Shown in pieces: positions 10,730 through 19,546 of a stretch of DNA of 64,000 nt. The stretch spans positions 49,336,505 to 49,400,504 of the forward strand of contig OX328104.1 in NCBI GenBank assembly GCA_946811185.2. Reading direction: 5' to 3'. This DNA comes from Hippopus hippopus (Eukaryota; Mollusca; Bivalvia; Cardiida; Cardiidae). The notes under the pieces are model-generated. The model was not told the DNA's origin, made no database searches, and saw only the letters and a list, made by a program, of their open reading frames with translations. Both the position numbers and the translations under genes were made by a program. Within the stretch, counting starts at the first letter, position 1. Each line of letters starts with the position of its first letter.

Positions 10730-10962
10730 TTAACCCTTTACCAGACAACAAAATTTAGCCTTGTCTAAATTGAAAGCATTAATTTTGCAGACGACAATTT
10801 CAATGTGGCTCAAATGGTGCAATTTTTCTTCGATAAGGTAGAAAACATTGTGGGAAAAGGAGAAAATGCTGGTAACCAGCATTTTCTCCTTTTCCCACAA
10901 TGTTTTCAAAAGGCTTCTTTCCCAGGGTAGTTAAAAGTAGGCATTGTAAAGTAAAGGGTTAA
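10730..10962 (+). mobile_element. MITE A, full copy, subtype 'gtggctcaaatg'
   Basis: TTAA to TTAA, 233 bp. The left arm reads acaatttcaatgtggctcaa with ttcgataagg, a second subtype differing from the 'aaataaatgtgactcaaaaa' subtype at 6662. Palindrome complete. Confidence 0.85.
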
Positions 10963-11210
10963 CTGTATGTGGCTGCTGAAAGACTTACAATGTGATATAG
11001 TTTTGCCCTTGGTAGACACCAGCAAAGATCAAACAAACTTAAGTTTTTCTATTTCACCAAGTTTGCAGATTTATAGCCTCCCACTTTTATGTGGCAAAAT
11101 TATTATTTATGTGTTTGAAGTATGAAATAGCATTAAAAAAGTCAGAAGAACTTATGTTGAATAACTCATGTCCACCGTGGGTTAATGACATGACCTATGG
11201 CCAGAAAGCC

Positions 11211-11440
11211 TTAACCCTTTACCACATAATGCTGACTTTCAACAAAGTTGAGAAAAAAGCCTTTTGAAAACATTGTGGGAAAAGGAGAAAATGCTGGTAA
11301 CCAGCATTTTTTTCCTTTTCCCACAATGTTTTCTACCCTATCCAAGACAACTTCCATAATTTTAGCCACATGTAATTTTGCATCTGTATATGCTTTGGGT
11401 TTGGACTGTTCTTAAATCTGGTTGTGTGGTAAAGTGTTAA
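11211..11440 (-). mobile_element. MITE A, full copy
   Basis: TTAACCCTTTACCACATAAT to TGGTAAAGTGTTAA. Palindrome complete apart from extra T's in one arm. Confidence 0.85.
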
Positions 11441-11647
11441 GGGGACAACTGTTTGTCTGAAATGTATTTGTATTTCAACATAAGAAACATTGTGATGCCT
11501 AACAATCTTATCTATGATCTTTGTGCTATGGTGTAGCTAAAGATTGAACAGAAACAATGTGGCTCATTTAAAAAGTTTTTTTATTGATAGAGGTTTTTTT
11601 TTGTACCCCTAAAGCAAAAAACCCTCAGGCTCTTTTTGACACTACAA

Positions 11648-11875
11648 TTAAATCTTTACCACACAGCCAGATTTTAGACTTCTCAGAATTGAAAGCATTT
11701 GCAGACCACAAAATAAACATGAGCACAAAATTGAAGTTTGTTTAGGGAAGGGTAGAAAACATTGTGGGAAAAGAAGAAATGCTGGTTACCATTATTTTCT
11801 TTTTTTCTCACAATGCTTTCAAAAGCTTTCTTTCCAAGGGTCGTTAAAAGTTGGTCTTGTGTGGTAAAGGATTAA
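11648..11875 (+). mobile_element. MITE A, full but diverged copy
   Basis: TTAA to TTAA. The right palindrome arm is eroded (accattattttctttttttc). Its right TTAA is immediately followed by the family G element at 11877. Confidence 0.8.
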
Positions 11876-11876
11876 A

Positions 11877-12103
11877 CAGGAGCACCACATGTGGGTGCAA
11901 GTGCTTGATTTTCAGTGAAAATTGTAAGTCGAAAAAGAGGCATAACTGTGTCAAAAATGCTTTGATAGTTACCTACCCTTGTTGTATAGGTTCCCTTTTT
12001 GATAGTAAACAACTTTGCTGAAGTAAATATCTTCAGTAACTCAGACTACGACCCAAGGACTATGACAACACCTCGATGTTTTCTTCGAAAACAGCCAAGC
12101 TAA
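11877..12103 (+). mobile_element. family G element
   Basis: Non-coding repeat shared with 14545..14819 and 17811..18098: begins CAGGAGCACCACATGTGGGT (palindromic 5' end), contains ggcataactgtgtcaaaaat and gaagtaaatatcttcagtaa, ends CAGCCAAGCTAA. The CAAGAG/AGCTAA ends parallel those of the pearl element at 3390. Confidence 0.65.
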
Positions 12104-12519
12104 TTATGGTGGGAACACCGATTTGTCAACAAAAATAACATCTTATTATGGACTCCAAGCTCATGGGTTTGCACTATGTCACATTGTGAAGTCCATATCG
12201 ACACCAATCCTGGCATCCTGAGATCTATTAATTCACTAGCAATAAATCATGGATTATCCCAAACCAATAAATATTTACATCTATTACATGTCAAACTTCC
12301 ATCCACTGGAATTTTTTATTCCCCCCAGGTTCAATTGCATAAACACCATAAAAATTTAAATCTCATCTAGTGATCATTAAACTGGTTGTACAATCTGTTT
12401 TTTGATGTAATCGTAAAACTGCAGATGTTGAGTACAAATGATAGCAACTTTGATTACCTGAAGGAATTGGCCCTTGAAAACGATGATTCATTCCCCTGCT
12501 TTCTCACATATTGTTTCAC
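12104..12519. other. single-copy-looking sequence, weak plus-strand exon candidate at 12416-12500
   Basis: After ...gtaaaactgcag (12404-12423) a frame reads MLSTNDSNFDYLKELALEND, which looks protein-like, but it runs straight into MITE A and the acceptor lacks a pyrimidine tract. No family recognised. Confidence 0.15.
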
Positions 12520-12747
12520 TCCTTACCACCCCAAAATTCTAGACTTGGCAAATTTGAAAGCATTTGCAGACGACAAATCAAATGTGACCAAAAATGATTA
12601 TTTCAATCTTTGAAAGGGTAGAAACTATTGTGGGAAAAGGAGAAAATGCTGGTTACCAGCATTTTCTCCTTTTCCCACAATATTTTCCAAAGGCCTGAAG
12701 ACTTTCTGGGGACAGTTGAAACTCTGGGTTGAGAGGCGAGAGATTAA
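12520..12747 (+). mobile_element. MITE A, full copy
   Basis: Left end mutated (TTTCACTCCTTACCACCCC). Palindrome perfect except CAATATTTTCC. Its right TTAA (12744-12747) is shared with the next element. Confidence 0.75.
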
Positions 12748-13004
12748 CCCAATGCCAAACCACAAAATTTTGGATTTCAAAGCATTTTCAAATGACAGGT
12801 TAAATGTGGCTCAAACGATGGAAGTTGCACGTGAAAAGACAGAAAACAGTGTGGGAAAAGGAGAAAATGCTGGTTACCTTCATTTTCTCCTTTTCTACCC
12901 CACTTCAATCTCAAATCTCGTCATTTGAGCCATATTCAACTTGTTGTCTGCAAATGCTCTGAATTTGGTTGAGTCTAAAATTTTGTGGTCTGATAAAGGG
13001 TTAC
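12744..13004. mobile_element. mirror-image MITE A: two left halves head to head
   Basis: The first half is a left arm (ttaacccaatgccaaaccac ... aaagcattttcaaatgacag). After the palindrome the second half is another left arm in reverse (gttgtctgcaaatgctctga ... aaattttgtggtctgataaa), not the normal right arm. The whole 261 bp is therefore one long inverted repeat. Confidence 0.75.
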
Positions 13005-13092
13005 TGCATCATTCTATTGCACATTTATTCTATGAGTTGTTTACGATTTGAAAGGTCTGTATCATTCTAAAGCTGAATATAAATGAGCTGCA

Positions 13093-13350
13093 CTCTGGCA
13101 AAAGAGGGCTTAATGCATTTCCATGATGCATAATACCAAGAAAGTCATCACATGATTATAAATCCATGAAATCAACTTTGTCCAAAAATTGACCAGAGTT
13201 GGAGCTAGAGTGGTCCTTTGACATGCAGAAAATTGACCAGTGGCAAAAAGTTTTGATTCATGTCAGCCTGCATGGACTGCGCAGGCTGACATTGGTCAAT
13301 ACTTTCTGTAGATGCTGTAAGCCCCCTTTTCATAAAGCATGCCTCAAATC
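13093..13350 (-). mobile_element. MITE D
   Basis: Ends ggcaaaagagggcttaatgc and gcccccttttcataaagc; central hairpin gtcagcctgc-atggact-gcgcaggctgac. Same family as 15246, 31893 and 61160. Confidence 0.65.
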
Positions 13351-13556
13351 TAAATAAATATTTACACCAACTGATATAAAATGCATTTATAACTTGCAAA
13401 AGGCCCATTGCATACATCATCAAAGAAATACAATAATGTCTGCAATTTTACAAATACCTGACATTTTTTGTTGTTTACAGGTTTATTTCATTCAACCAAA
13501 TATCTGCAGATTAACTCTATAAATGATGGCTGATTAGTCACATTCTTGATCAAATG

Positions 13557-13580
13557 CTTGCTTGCTTGCTTGCTTGCTTA
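13557..13580. repeat. (GCTT)n microsatellite
   Basis: Six GCTT units. The following frame (about 13640-13790) reads NNLVSYFDTDGNYLYLAYAK, protein-like but unrecognised and without clear splice sites. Confidence 0.7.
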
Positions 13581-13805
13581 GTCTTTGTTATTCGATGATC
13601 ATGTTAAGTCACTTTATGGATATTCGACAAACTCTATCACAAACTGATTTAAAATCAAGGCCACAAAAAGTGGCAAATAACCTTGTCAGTTACTTTGATA
13701 CAGATGGCAACTATTTGTACCTAGCTTATGCTAAAGCCAAACATGCCCATGTTTACGGGGAGATAATTCTTCATCCTTCACAAGGGGGGGATAAAAACTC
13801 AAACT

Positions 13806-13862
13806 GTTTAACAACAACAAATTGTAGGTTGGTCCAAATTGAAAACATTTGCAGTTGAGAAA
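13806..13862 (+). repeat. MITE A, left-arm fragment
   Basis: gtttaacaacaacaaattgt followed by ggtccaaattgaaaacattt. Confidence 0.5.
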
Positions 13863-14129
13863 TTAATTATTTCTAAAATGGCAATTTTCTAAGCTGCTAC
13901 ACATTATGCTGTTTGATATCATGGCTTGTGGCTTTGCCCCAGCTCTAATGCAAAAATACCTCCTAACTTGTTATGATATTTCAGATCTTGCCAGACATAA
14001 TGTATAGGATGGGAATGTTTTTCCGTAATTAGACCTACCTTATTAAAAAGTTTTTAAATGAAAAAAAATTAACAGCATGGTAACTTGGTTGGAACTATTA
14101 GTTTATCCGGGGTACAAAGCTGGGATCAA
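13863..14129. other. no gene seen
   Basis: AT-rich sequence with no repeat or ORF I can support. Confidence 0.35.
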
Positions 14130-14260
14130 CATTAACTCTGTCATTACCAATTATGACTTAAGTATATTTTGGGGATGGTATGGATCAAGAGGCTGCACAG
14201 AACATGCAGTCTGATCTTGGATCTACACCATCTGCTTTGTGGTACGTATATAGTACAAAA
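14130..14260 (+). repeat. MITE B fragment
   Basis: gcacagaacatgcagtctga followed by tcttggatctacaccatctg; the left palindrome arm is missing. 14261-14540 holds no supported feature. Confidence 0.5.
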
Positions 14261-14544
14261 GCAGTGGACTTCTTTTTTTTACAACCTGGAAAAGGAGACA
14301 TTTTTAAAGTTAGTAATCAAAGGGGTTAAACATTGTGGTACAAAGAGAAGCAGGCTCATTAGGATAACTTTAGCCTAAATTTTTTCCAAGCCGGTATGTT
14401 TCAAAAAAATGTAAAAACTTGCCAACCGGACTAAGATTTGATTGAGTTCAGAAACATTGTAACATATCATGCATGGTACATAACTTTTTCTAAAGTATAA
14501 GTATGATCATTGTTGCTGTGACCGTGAAGTAATACAGAATGTAA

Positions 14545-14819
14545 CAAGAGCATCCCATGCCAGAGCCAATCTTCGGGTGCAGTTGCTTTTTCAGCAGAAA
14601 ATTCAGAAAGGGGTCATAACAGTGTCAAAAATGTTTTTAAGGTTACCTGCCCATTCGGTATTGATTGCCCTTCTAATGGTTAACAAGTAGCCCGAGTTTG
14701 AAGTAAATATCTTCAGTAATGACAGAAATATCAGAAAATGTCAAAGTTTCTGCACAACAACAACCCAGACCACAGAGACAACAACAGAGGTATCACAACA
14801 TATTCTTCAAAAAAGCTAA
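14545..14819 (+). mobile_element. family G element
   Basis: CAAGAGCATCCCATGCC start, gaagtaaatatcttcagtaa in the middle, AAAAAAGCTAA end. Adjoins MITE B on its right. Confidence 0.65.
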
Positions 14820-15033
14820 TAAACCCTTAGGCTGCTAAGCTCAACTCAGGGACCTTTTGCGGACAGCGTAGATCATGATCAGACTGCACAGAATATGCAG
14901 TCTGATCTTGGATCTACACTGTCCGATGAGGAGATATCTTTTCTCCAAAACATGCCTTTGAAATATAAAATTTTGGGTTTTTACTATCAGTTTGAAAGGT
15001 TGCATTTCATTTATTTAGCAGGATAAGGGTTAA
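14820..15033 (+). mobile_element. MITE B, type example
   Basis: Starts (TTAA-like) AAACCCTTAGGCTGCTAAGC, ends TTTAGCAGGATAAGGGTTAA, giving inverted ends CCCTTA..CTGCTAA. Central hairpin: gacagcgtagatcatgatca / tgatcttggatctacactgt around gactgcacagaatatgcagtc. Confidence 0.8.
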
Positions 15034-15230
15034 AATGCGCAGGCTGACCAGGGTGAAAGCTTTTGGTCAGTTTTCTGCATGTCTAAGGACCATTCTATTT
15101 TATGATTCAGTCAGTTGTTAGACAAAACTGATTTTTTTTTATCTATAGATACTGGTATAAGATGACTTGTTAGGTATTAATTGCATAACAGAGATTCATT
15201 AAACCCCCTTTTGCCAGGGTGCCACTCAAA
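15034..15230 (+). repeat. MITE D, left-truncated
   Basis: Starts inside the hairpin (gcgcaggctgacc), then ggaccattctattttatgat, and ends attaaacccccttttgccag. Confidence 0.6.
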
Positions 15231-15245
15231 TATATTTATGAGCCA

Positions 15246-15745
15246 AGTTCTGTGAAAAGGGAGTTTAAAGCATTTTGAAAAAAAGTATTGACCCAGGTAA
15301 GCCTGCACAATCTGCACAGGCTGACCTGGATCAAAAGTTTTTGCTATTGGTCAAGTTTCTATATGTCTTAGAGGACCATTCTATTTTATGATTCAGTCAT
15401 TTGTTAGACACAACTGATTTTACGGTTCCATAAATACTGGTATGTGATGATTTGTTAGATAGATATAAATTGCATAACAGAGATGCATTAACCCTTTACC
15501 ACACAATACCGACTTTTAACGACCCTGACGAAGAAAGGCTCTCGAAAACATTGTGGGAAAAGGAGAAAATGCTGGTAACCAGCATTTTCTCCTTTTCCCA
15601 CAATGTTTTCTACCCTATCAAGGCTAAATTTTGTCATTTGGGCCACCTTTAATTTGTCGTCTGCAAATGCTTTCAGTTTGGACCAGTCTGAAATTTTGTC
15701 GTTTGGTAACGGGTTAAACCCCCTTTTCCCAGAACACTGCTAAAA
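15246..15745 (+). mobile_element. MITE D interrupted by MITE A
   Basis: Ends ctgtgaaaagggagtttaaa and (after the insert) acccccttttcccagaac, forming inverted AAAAGGGGGTTTAA-type termini. Hairpin ggtaagcctgcaca / tgcacaggctgacc. The MITE A at 15488 sits exactly in its terminal TTAA. Confidence 0.7.
15488..15717 (-). mobile_element. MITE A, full copy nested in MITE D
   Basis: TTAACCCTTTACCACACAAT to TGGTAACGGGTTAA. Removing it and one TTAA restores the MITE D terminus gatgcaTTAAaccccctttt, as seen intact near 15192-15210. Between 15746 and 16084 I see no feature. Confidence 0.88.
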
Positions 15746-16084
15746 TCCATAAATAAAGACAAGTCCTGCTGCTTTATGGTAATGACGATGCACATTGATG
15801 TCTGGACTGCTTGCTGTTCTGAAGTGTACTTGCTGCTTGATAAAAACATTATTTTTCATGTTGGCACAGCTTTTTGACAAAACTGCCTTCAACTAGCTTT
15901 GAAATTTGATATTTGATACATTACTATCATGAAAAAGTAATTGTTCTGGATTAGTAGGGGGTAAACAAAACATGCAATAGAAAAAGAGCGCCATCAGAGA
16001 TGGGTGATGTTTCCCAAATGTGTTTTTGTCACAATTAGCGGTTAATGTAGGAATTACTCACTCCACATGGGTTGAATTCATATC

Positions 16085-16370
16085 TTAATAATAGAAAATA
16101 ATTCAAAGGGCCATAACTTGAAGGAAAATCATCAAACCATAACATGCTGATATAATGCCCATGTCTTCTTTGTAGTAAAGATTCATATGAAGTTGGATTT
16201 AAGTCCATACAGTGGTTGGTAAAAATAGTGTGGAAACAAAATTGAGGACTAAAACTTCAAAGAGCAATAAGAGTGAAAATATCATCAAACCAAAAACACT
16301 GCTGACAATATGCACATGTATTCCCTATAGCGAAGCTTTCCTGTAAGTTTTCTTGAACTACATCATGTGG
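16085..16370 (+). repeat. degenerate pearl-like core, two ~155-bp units
   Basis: atcatcaaaccataacatgc (16130) and atcatcaaaccaaaaacact (16282) mark two units, each followed by atgtcttc/atgtattcc. Confidence 0.45.
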
Positions 16371-16381
16371 TCCCTTTCTCG

Positions 16382-16608
16382 TAATTCTTTACCAAACGAC
16401 AAAATTTTACACTGGTCCATATTGAGAGCATTTGCAGACGACAAAATAAATGTGACTAAAAAATTTAAATTGTTTAAGGAAAGAAAGAAAACATTGTGGG
16501 AAAAGGAGAAAATGCTGGTTACCAGCATTTTCTCCTTTTCCCACAATGTTTTCAAAAGGCTTCTTTCACAGGGTCGTTAAAACTCGGGATTGTGTGGTAA
16601 AGGGTTAA
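16382..16608 (+). mobile_element. MITE A, full copy with perfect palindrome
   Basis: Left TTAA mutated (TAATTCTTTACC); right end tggtaaagggTTAA. The 67-nt palindrome has no mismatches, which leaves frames open through it on both strands. Confidence 0.85.
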
Positions 16609-16611
16609 AAG

Positions 16612-16983
16612 CCTTTTGGTGGCCTGAAAGGTAAACAATGCGGGTGTTAAAATGCACTTAAATTTATGTCATACCATAATATGTATGGAAATTATTATGA
16701 AGATGACAATTGGTTACTTTAGTGTTAGTCCAATTATTGGTTGCTGGCAGAAACATTAAGTTTAAAGCTAGATAAAAAGTTGTCAAGTTGCTCTTTTGTT
16801 TGTTTACTTTTTACATGGTCTTAAAATTCATTTTTCTACTAGCGACTAACACTAATGGACCTAATGTACAGTAACAGATTGTCATTTTCACACTAATTTC
16901 AATATTTTTAAATGGTATGATTTCAATTTCAATACATTTTAATGCCCACATGTCAACTTTTGGCAACCACTGGGCCTTTCATA
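16612..16983. mobile_element. foldback element, ~95-bp imperfect arms
   Basis: Left arm ggtggcctgaaagg ... gtgttaaaatgcactt ... catacca ... gatgacaattggttac ... agtgttagtcc. The right arm carries the complements gcgactaacact, acagattgtcattttc, tggtatga and acattttaatgcccac in reverse order. Not seen elsewhere in the window. Confidence 0.6.
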
Positions 16984-17157
16984 AATAACACAAATGCGAA
17001 AGAGGCATGTTTGTAGGCAAAAAGCTGAAGAACCTAAAGCTTCTGCATGTCTTTTCAATTTCTTGATACGGAAGGGACAAAAAAAATCTACACTACAAAT
17101 TTCTTCATTGTACTATTTTTTTTCTTTTTCGTCTTTTTTCTTTAAATGACCCTTCAA

Positions 17158-17224
17158 GATATAATGTCTGCAAATGATTTCAATCTGGACGAGTTTAAAA
17201 TCTAGTTGTCTGGTCAAGAGTTAA
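17158..17224 (-). repeat. MITE A, terminal fragment
   Basis: tgtctgcaaatgatttcaat then tctggtcaagagTTAA. 16984-17157 is otherwise featureless. Confidence 0.6.
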
Positions 17225-17402
17225 TGTTTAAACAGTCAAAAAATCACAATAAAAAACGTGTGAGTTCCCCGGGTTGGATCAGACAGGATTAAACACAGTT
17301 CATTAAATAATTGATCAACATGGTTTTAAAAGTACAACAATAACCTTTCAGGTGACTGCATAAAATTTATCAACTCTCTCTTTCTAGCATGTACAGTTAT
17401 TC

Positions 17403-17548
17403 CAATACCAGACTACAAAATTTTAGTTTTGTCCTTTTTCCAAAGCATTAACCCATTATCAAACAGAAAGGTTTTTGAGACGACTTTTGAGAACATTGTC
17501 GAAAAATGGAGAAAATGCTGGTAACCAGCATTGTCTACGTTCTGACAA
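17403..17548. repeat. two fused MITE A fragments
   Basis: A plus-oriented left-end fragment (ccagactacaaaattttagt) abuts a minus-oriented one from 17448 (TTAACCCATTATCAAACAGA ... aatgctggtaaccagcatt), suggesting insertion or recombination at a TTAA. Confidence 0.55.
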
Positions 17549-17580
17549 AAAAACTCAAGTAAAGTTAGTACTGTATGGGT

Positions 17581-17809
17581 CTAACTCTTTTCCTCATGAC
17601 CAAAATGTAGCTTTGTCCACATTGAAAGCATTTGCTGACGACAATTTAAATTTGGCTCTATTGATGGAGTTTCTCTACAATAGGGTAAAAAACATTATGG
17701 GAAAAGGATAAAATGCTGGTTACCAGCATTTTCTCCTTTACCCATAATGTTTCTAAAAGGCTTCTTTCTAGTGGATATTAAAAGTCAGCACTGTGTGGTA
17801 GAGGGTTAA
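17581..17809 (+). mobile_element. MITE A, full copy
   Basis: CTAACTCTTTTCCTCATGAC to GTGGTAGAGGGTTAA. Palindrome arms carry matching attatggg/cccataat changes on both sides. Confidence 0.78.
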
Positions 17810-17810
17810 G

Positions 17811-18098
17811 CAAGAGCACAGTATTGGGTGCTAATGCTCGGCTGCAGTTGCTTGATATTCAATGAAAATTCTCAGTCAAAAAAGGGGCATAGCTGTGCCA
17901 AAAATACTTTGATGATTACCTACCCCTGTTCTATGGGTTCCCCTTTTGATATCTAACAACTTGTCCTAGTTTGAAGTAAATATCTTCAGTAATAAGAGAT
18001 TTTACAAAATATCGACGTTTTTGTACCACAATGATGCAGATGACAACATCGGAGCTACGACAATACCTCAATAATTTCTTCCAAAACAGCTGAGCTAA
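17811..18098 (+). mobile_element. family G element
   Basis: CAAGAGCACAGTATTGGGTG start, gaagtaaatatcttcagtaa core, CAGCTGAGCTAA end. Begins one base after the preceding MITE A, as the copy at 11877 does. Confidence 0.68.
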
Positions 18099-18313
18099 AA
18101 TAATGTATGAACCGAAAGCTGATAAGATGGAGGAGGGAAAGATTACAGGGCTTACTTCAGGTAAAGGTGATGTTATTATCCTTCTTTCAAAAAGTCTTTT
18201 CAGACATTATTTACTTAACCTGTAAAATTTCTCTTAAGTGTTTTTCAATCCTTTACCTAAGTCTTACCACATTGCCATAATAAAATTAACTTTTTTCATC
18301 TTGCAATAGACAA

Positions 18314-18629
18314 TGGGTGGAGCGGTGGTTCAGTGGTAGAACGCTGGACTATCAATCCTGAGGTCCGAGGCTCAATACCTGGCCTGGCTAGGCCCATTTT
18401 GAGACACTTCATGTTTCCCACCCAACTACATGTAAACTGGTTTGAAACCCAGAGGTAGCCATGCATGTATTTGGGCTTTACACCAGGCACGTTAAAGAAC
18501 CAAGGAGGTCAATTTAAGGAAGAGCTAGGGGCTGTACACAGATCTCCTTGAATCTTTCTCTCTAATGACCCATACCATATATGCCTAGAGCATAGAGGGA
18601 CCTAATAACCCTACAAAGTCATCATCATT
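18314..18629 (+). mobile_element. tRNA-derived SINE with target duplication
   Basis: tRNA-like head with A box (ggttcagtggtagaacgctg) and B box (gaggctcaatacc). The tail ends in tcatcatcatt rather than poly(A). Flanked by gcaatagacaa (18303-18313) and gctatagacaa (18630-18640), a 10/11 match. Confidence 0.75.
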
Positions 18630-18845
18630 GCTATAGACAACTTTGTATAAAAACATTGTGGCAAAATAAGAAATCACAACAAATTTTACATTGCAGCAAA
18701 AATTATCTGAGACTGGCTAACATTCTGTCTGAGAATTGATTTTACCTTATCCTGTTGTGCACAACCAGAGATAAAATTTGAAGAGACATGAATCAGCCTT
18801 CACATACATGCAATCTGATCTCAGCCTACTCTCTCTACTTCTAAA

Positions 18846-19115
18846 TTAACCCTTTCTCACATAATTCTGAAATTTAATGACCCTAAGAAAAAGGCCCTTT
18901 CATAAAGCATGGTGAGAAAAGGAGAAAATGCCAGTACCTAGCATTTTCTCCTGTTTCCTCAACATTTTTGCCAGTACCTAGCATTTTCTCCAGTTTCCTC
19001 AACGTTTTCGCCATTTGCAAAAACAAATCCCACCAATTGAGCACATTCAATTTGTTGTCTGCAATTGCTTCTAATTTGGGTCAGTCTAAAAAAAAATTTG
19101 GGTGGATAAGAATTG
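18846..19115 (-). mobile_element. MITE A with internal tandem duplication
   Basis: TTAACCCTTTCTCACATAAT start. A ~40-bp block (gccagtacctagcattttct ... tcctcaac) spanning one palindrome arm is repeated twice at 18929-19010. The right end is degraded. Confidence 0.7.
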
Positions 19116-19185
19116 ATTCTCACTGTATGAAAGTCAACTAAACAAAATCTGTCTTTTAAAGTCAGCAACATACATGTAAATGGCA

Positions 19186-19300
19186 GGCACTAAACACCAC
19201 AAACCACCACAAAACACCACAAACCACCACAAATCACCACAAAACATACTACAAACCACCTCAAAGCCCAAATTAATCATAAGTTATACATAGTCAACAG
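19186..19300. repeat. CCACAAA-rich minisatellite, inverted partner of 23696
   Basis: Repeats of accacaaaccaccacaaa followed by cctcaaagcccaaatt and cataagttatacat. The reverse complement of this order occurs at 23696..23806. 19301-19546 holds nothing else I can support. Confidence 0.7.
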
Positions 19301-19546
19301 AAATTTAGATCAAGTGATAGGAAAAAAAGTATCTTAGAACGCATAATGAGTACATCAGTGATAGCCATTATAGACATAGCAGAGAATTGTAGCTGAATCT
19401 AAAGCCAATTTCTGCTTCTGATTTCCCAGAATAAACACAGAAATGATATAGATTTTAAATGAATTTGCAATAAGAGAAATGTATTAAAACCTAAAAAGGA
19501 GAAGTTTAACTGTCAAAAAACTACCTCATAATTATATGGTGTTAAG

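Noticed and set aside
13640..13790. Plus-strand exon candidate with DTDGNYLYLAY
   Set aside because: No acceptable splice sites and it grades into a MITE A fragment; too weak to call.
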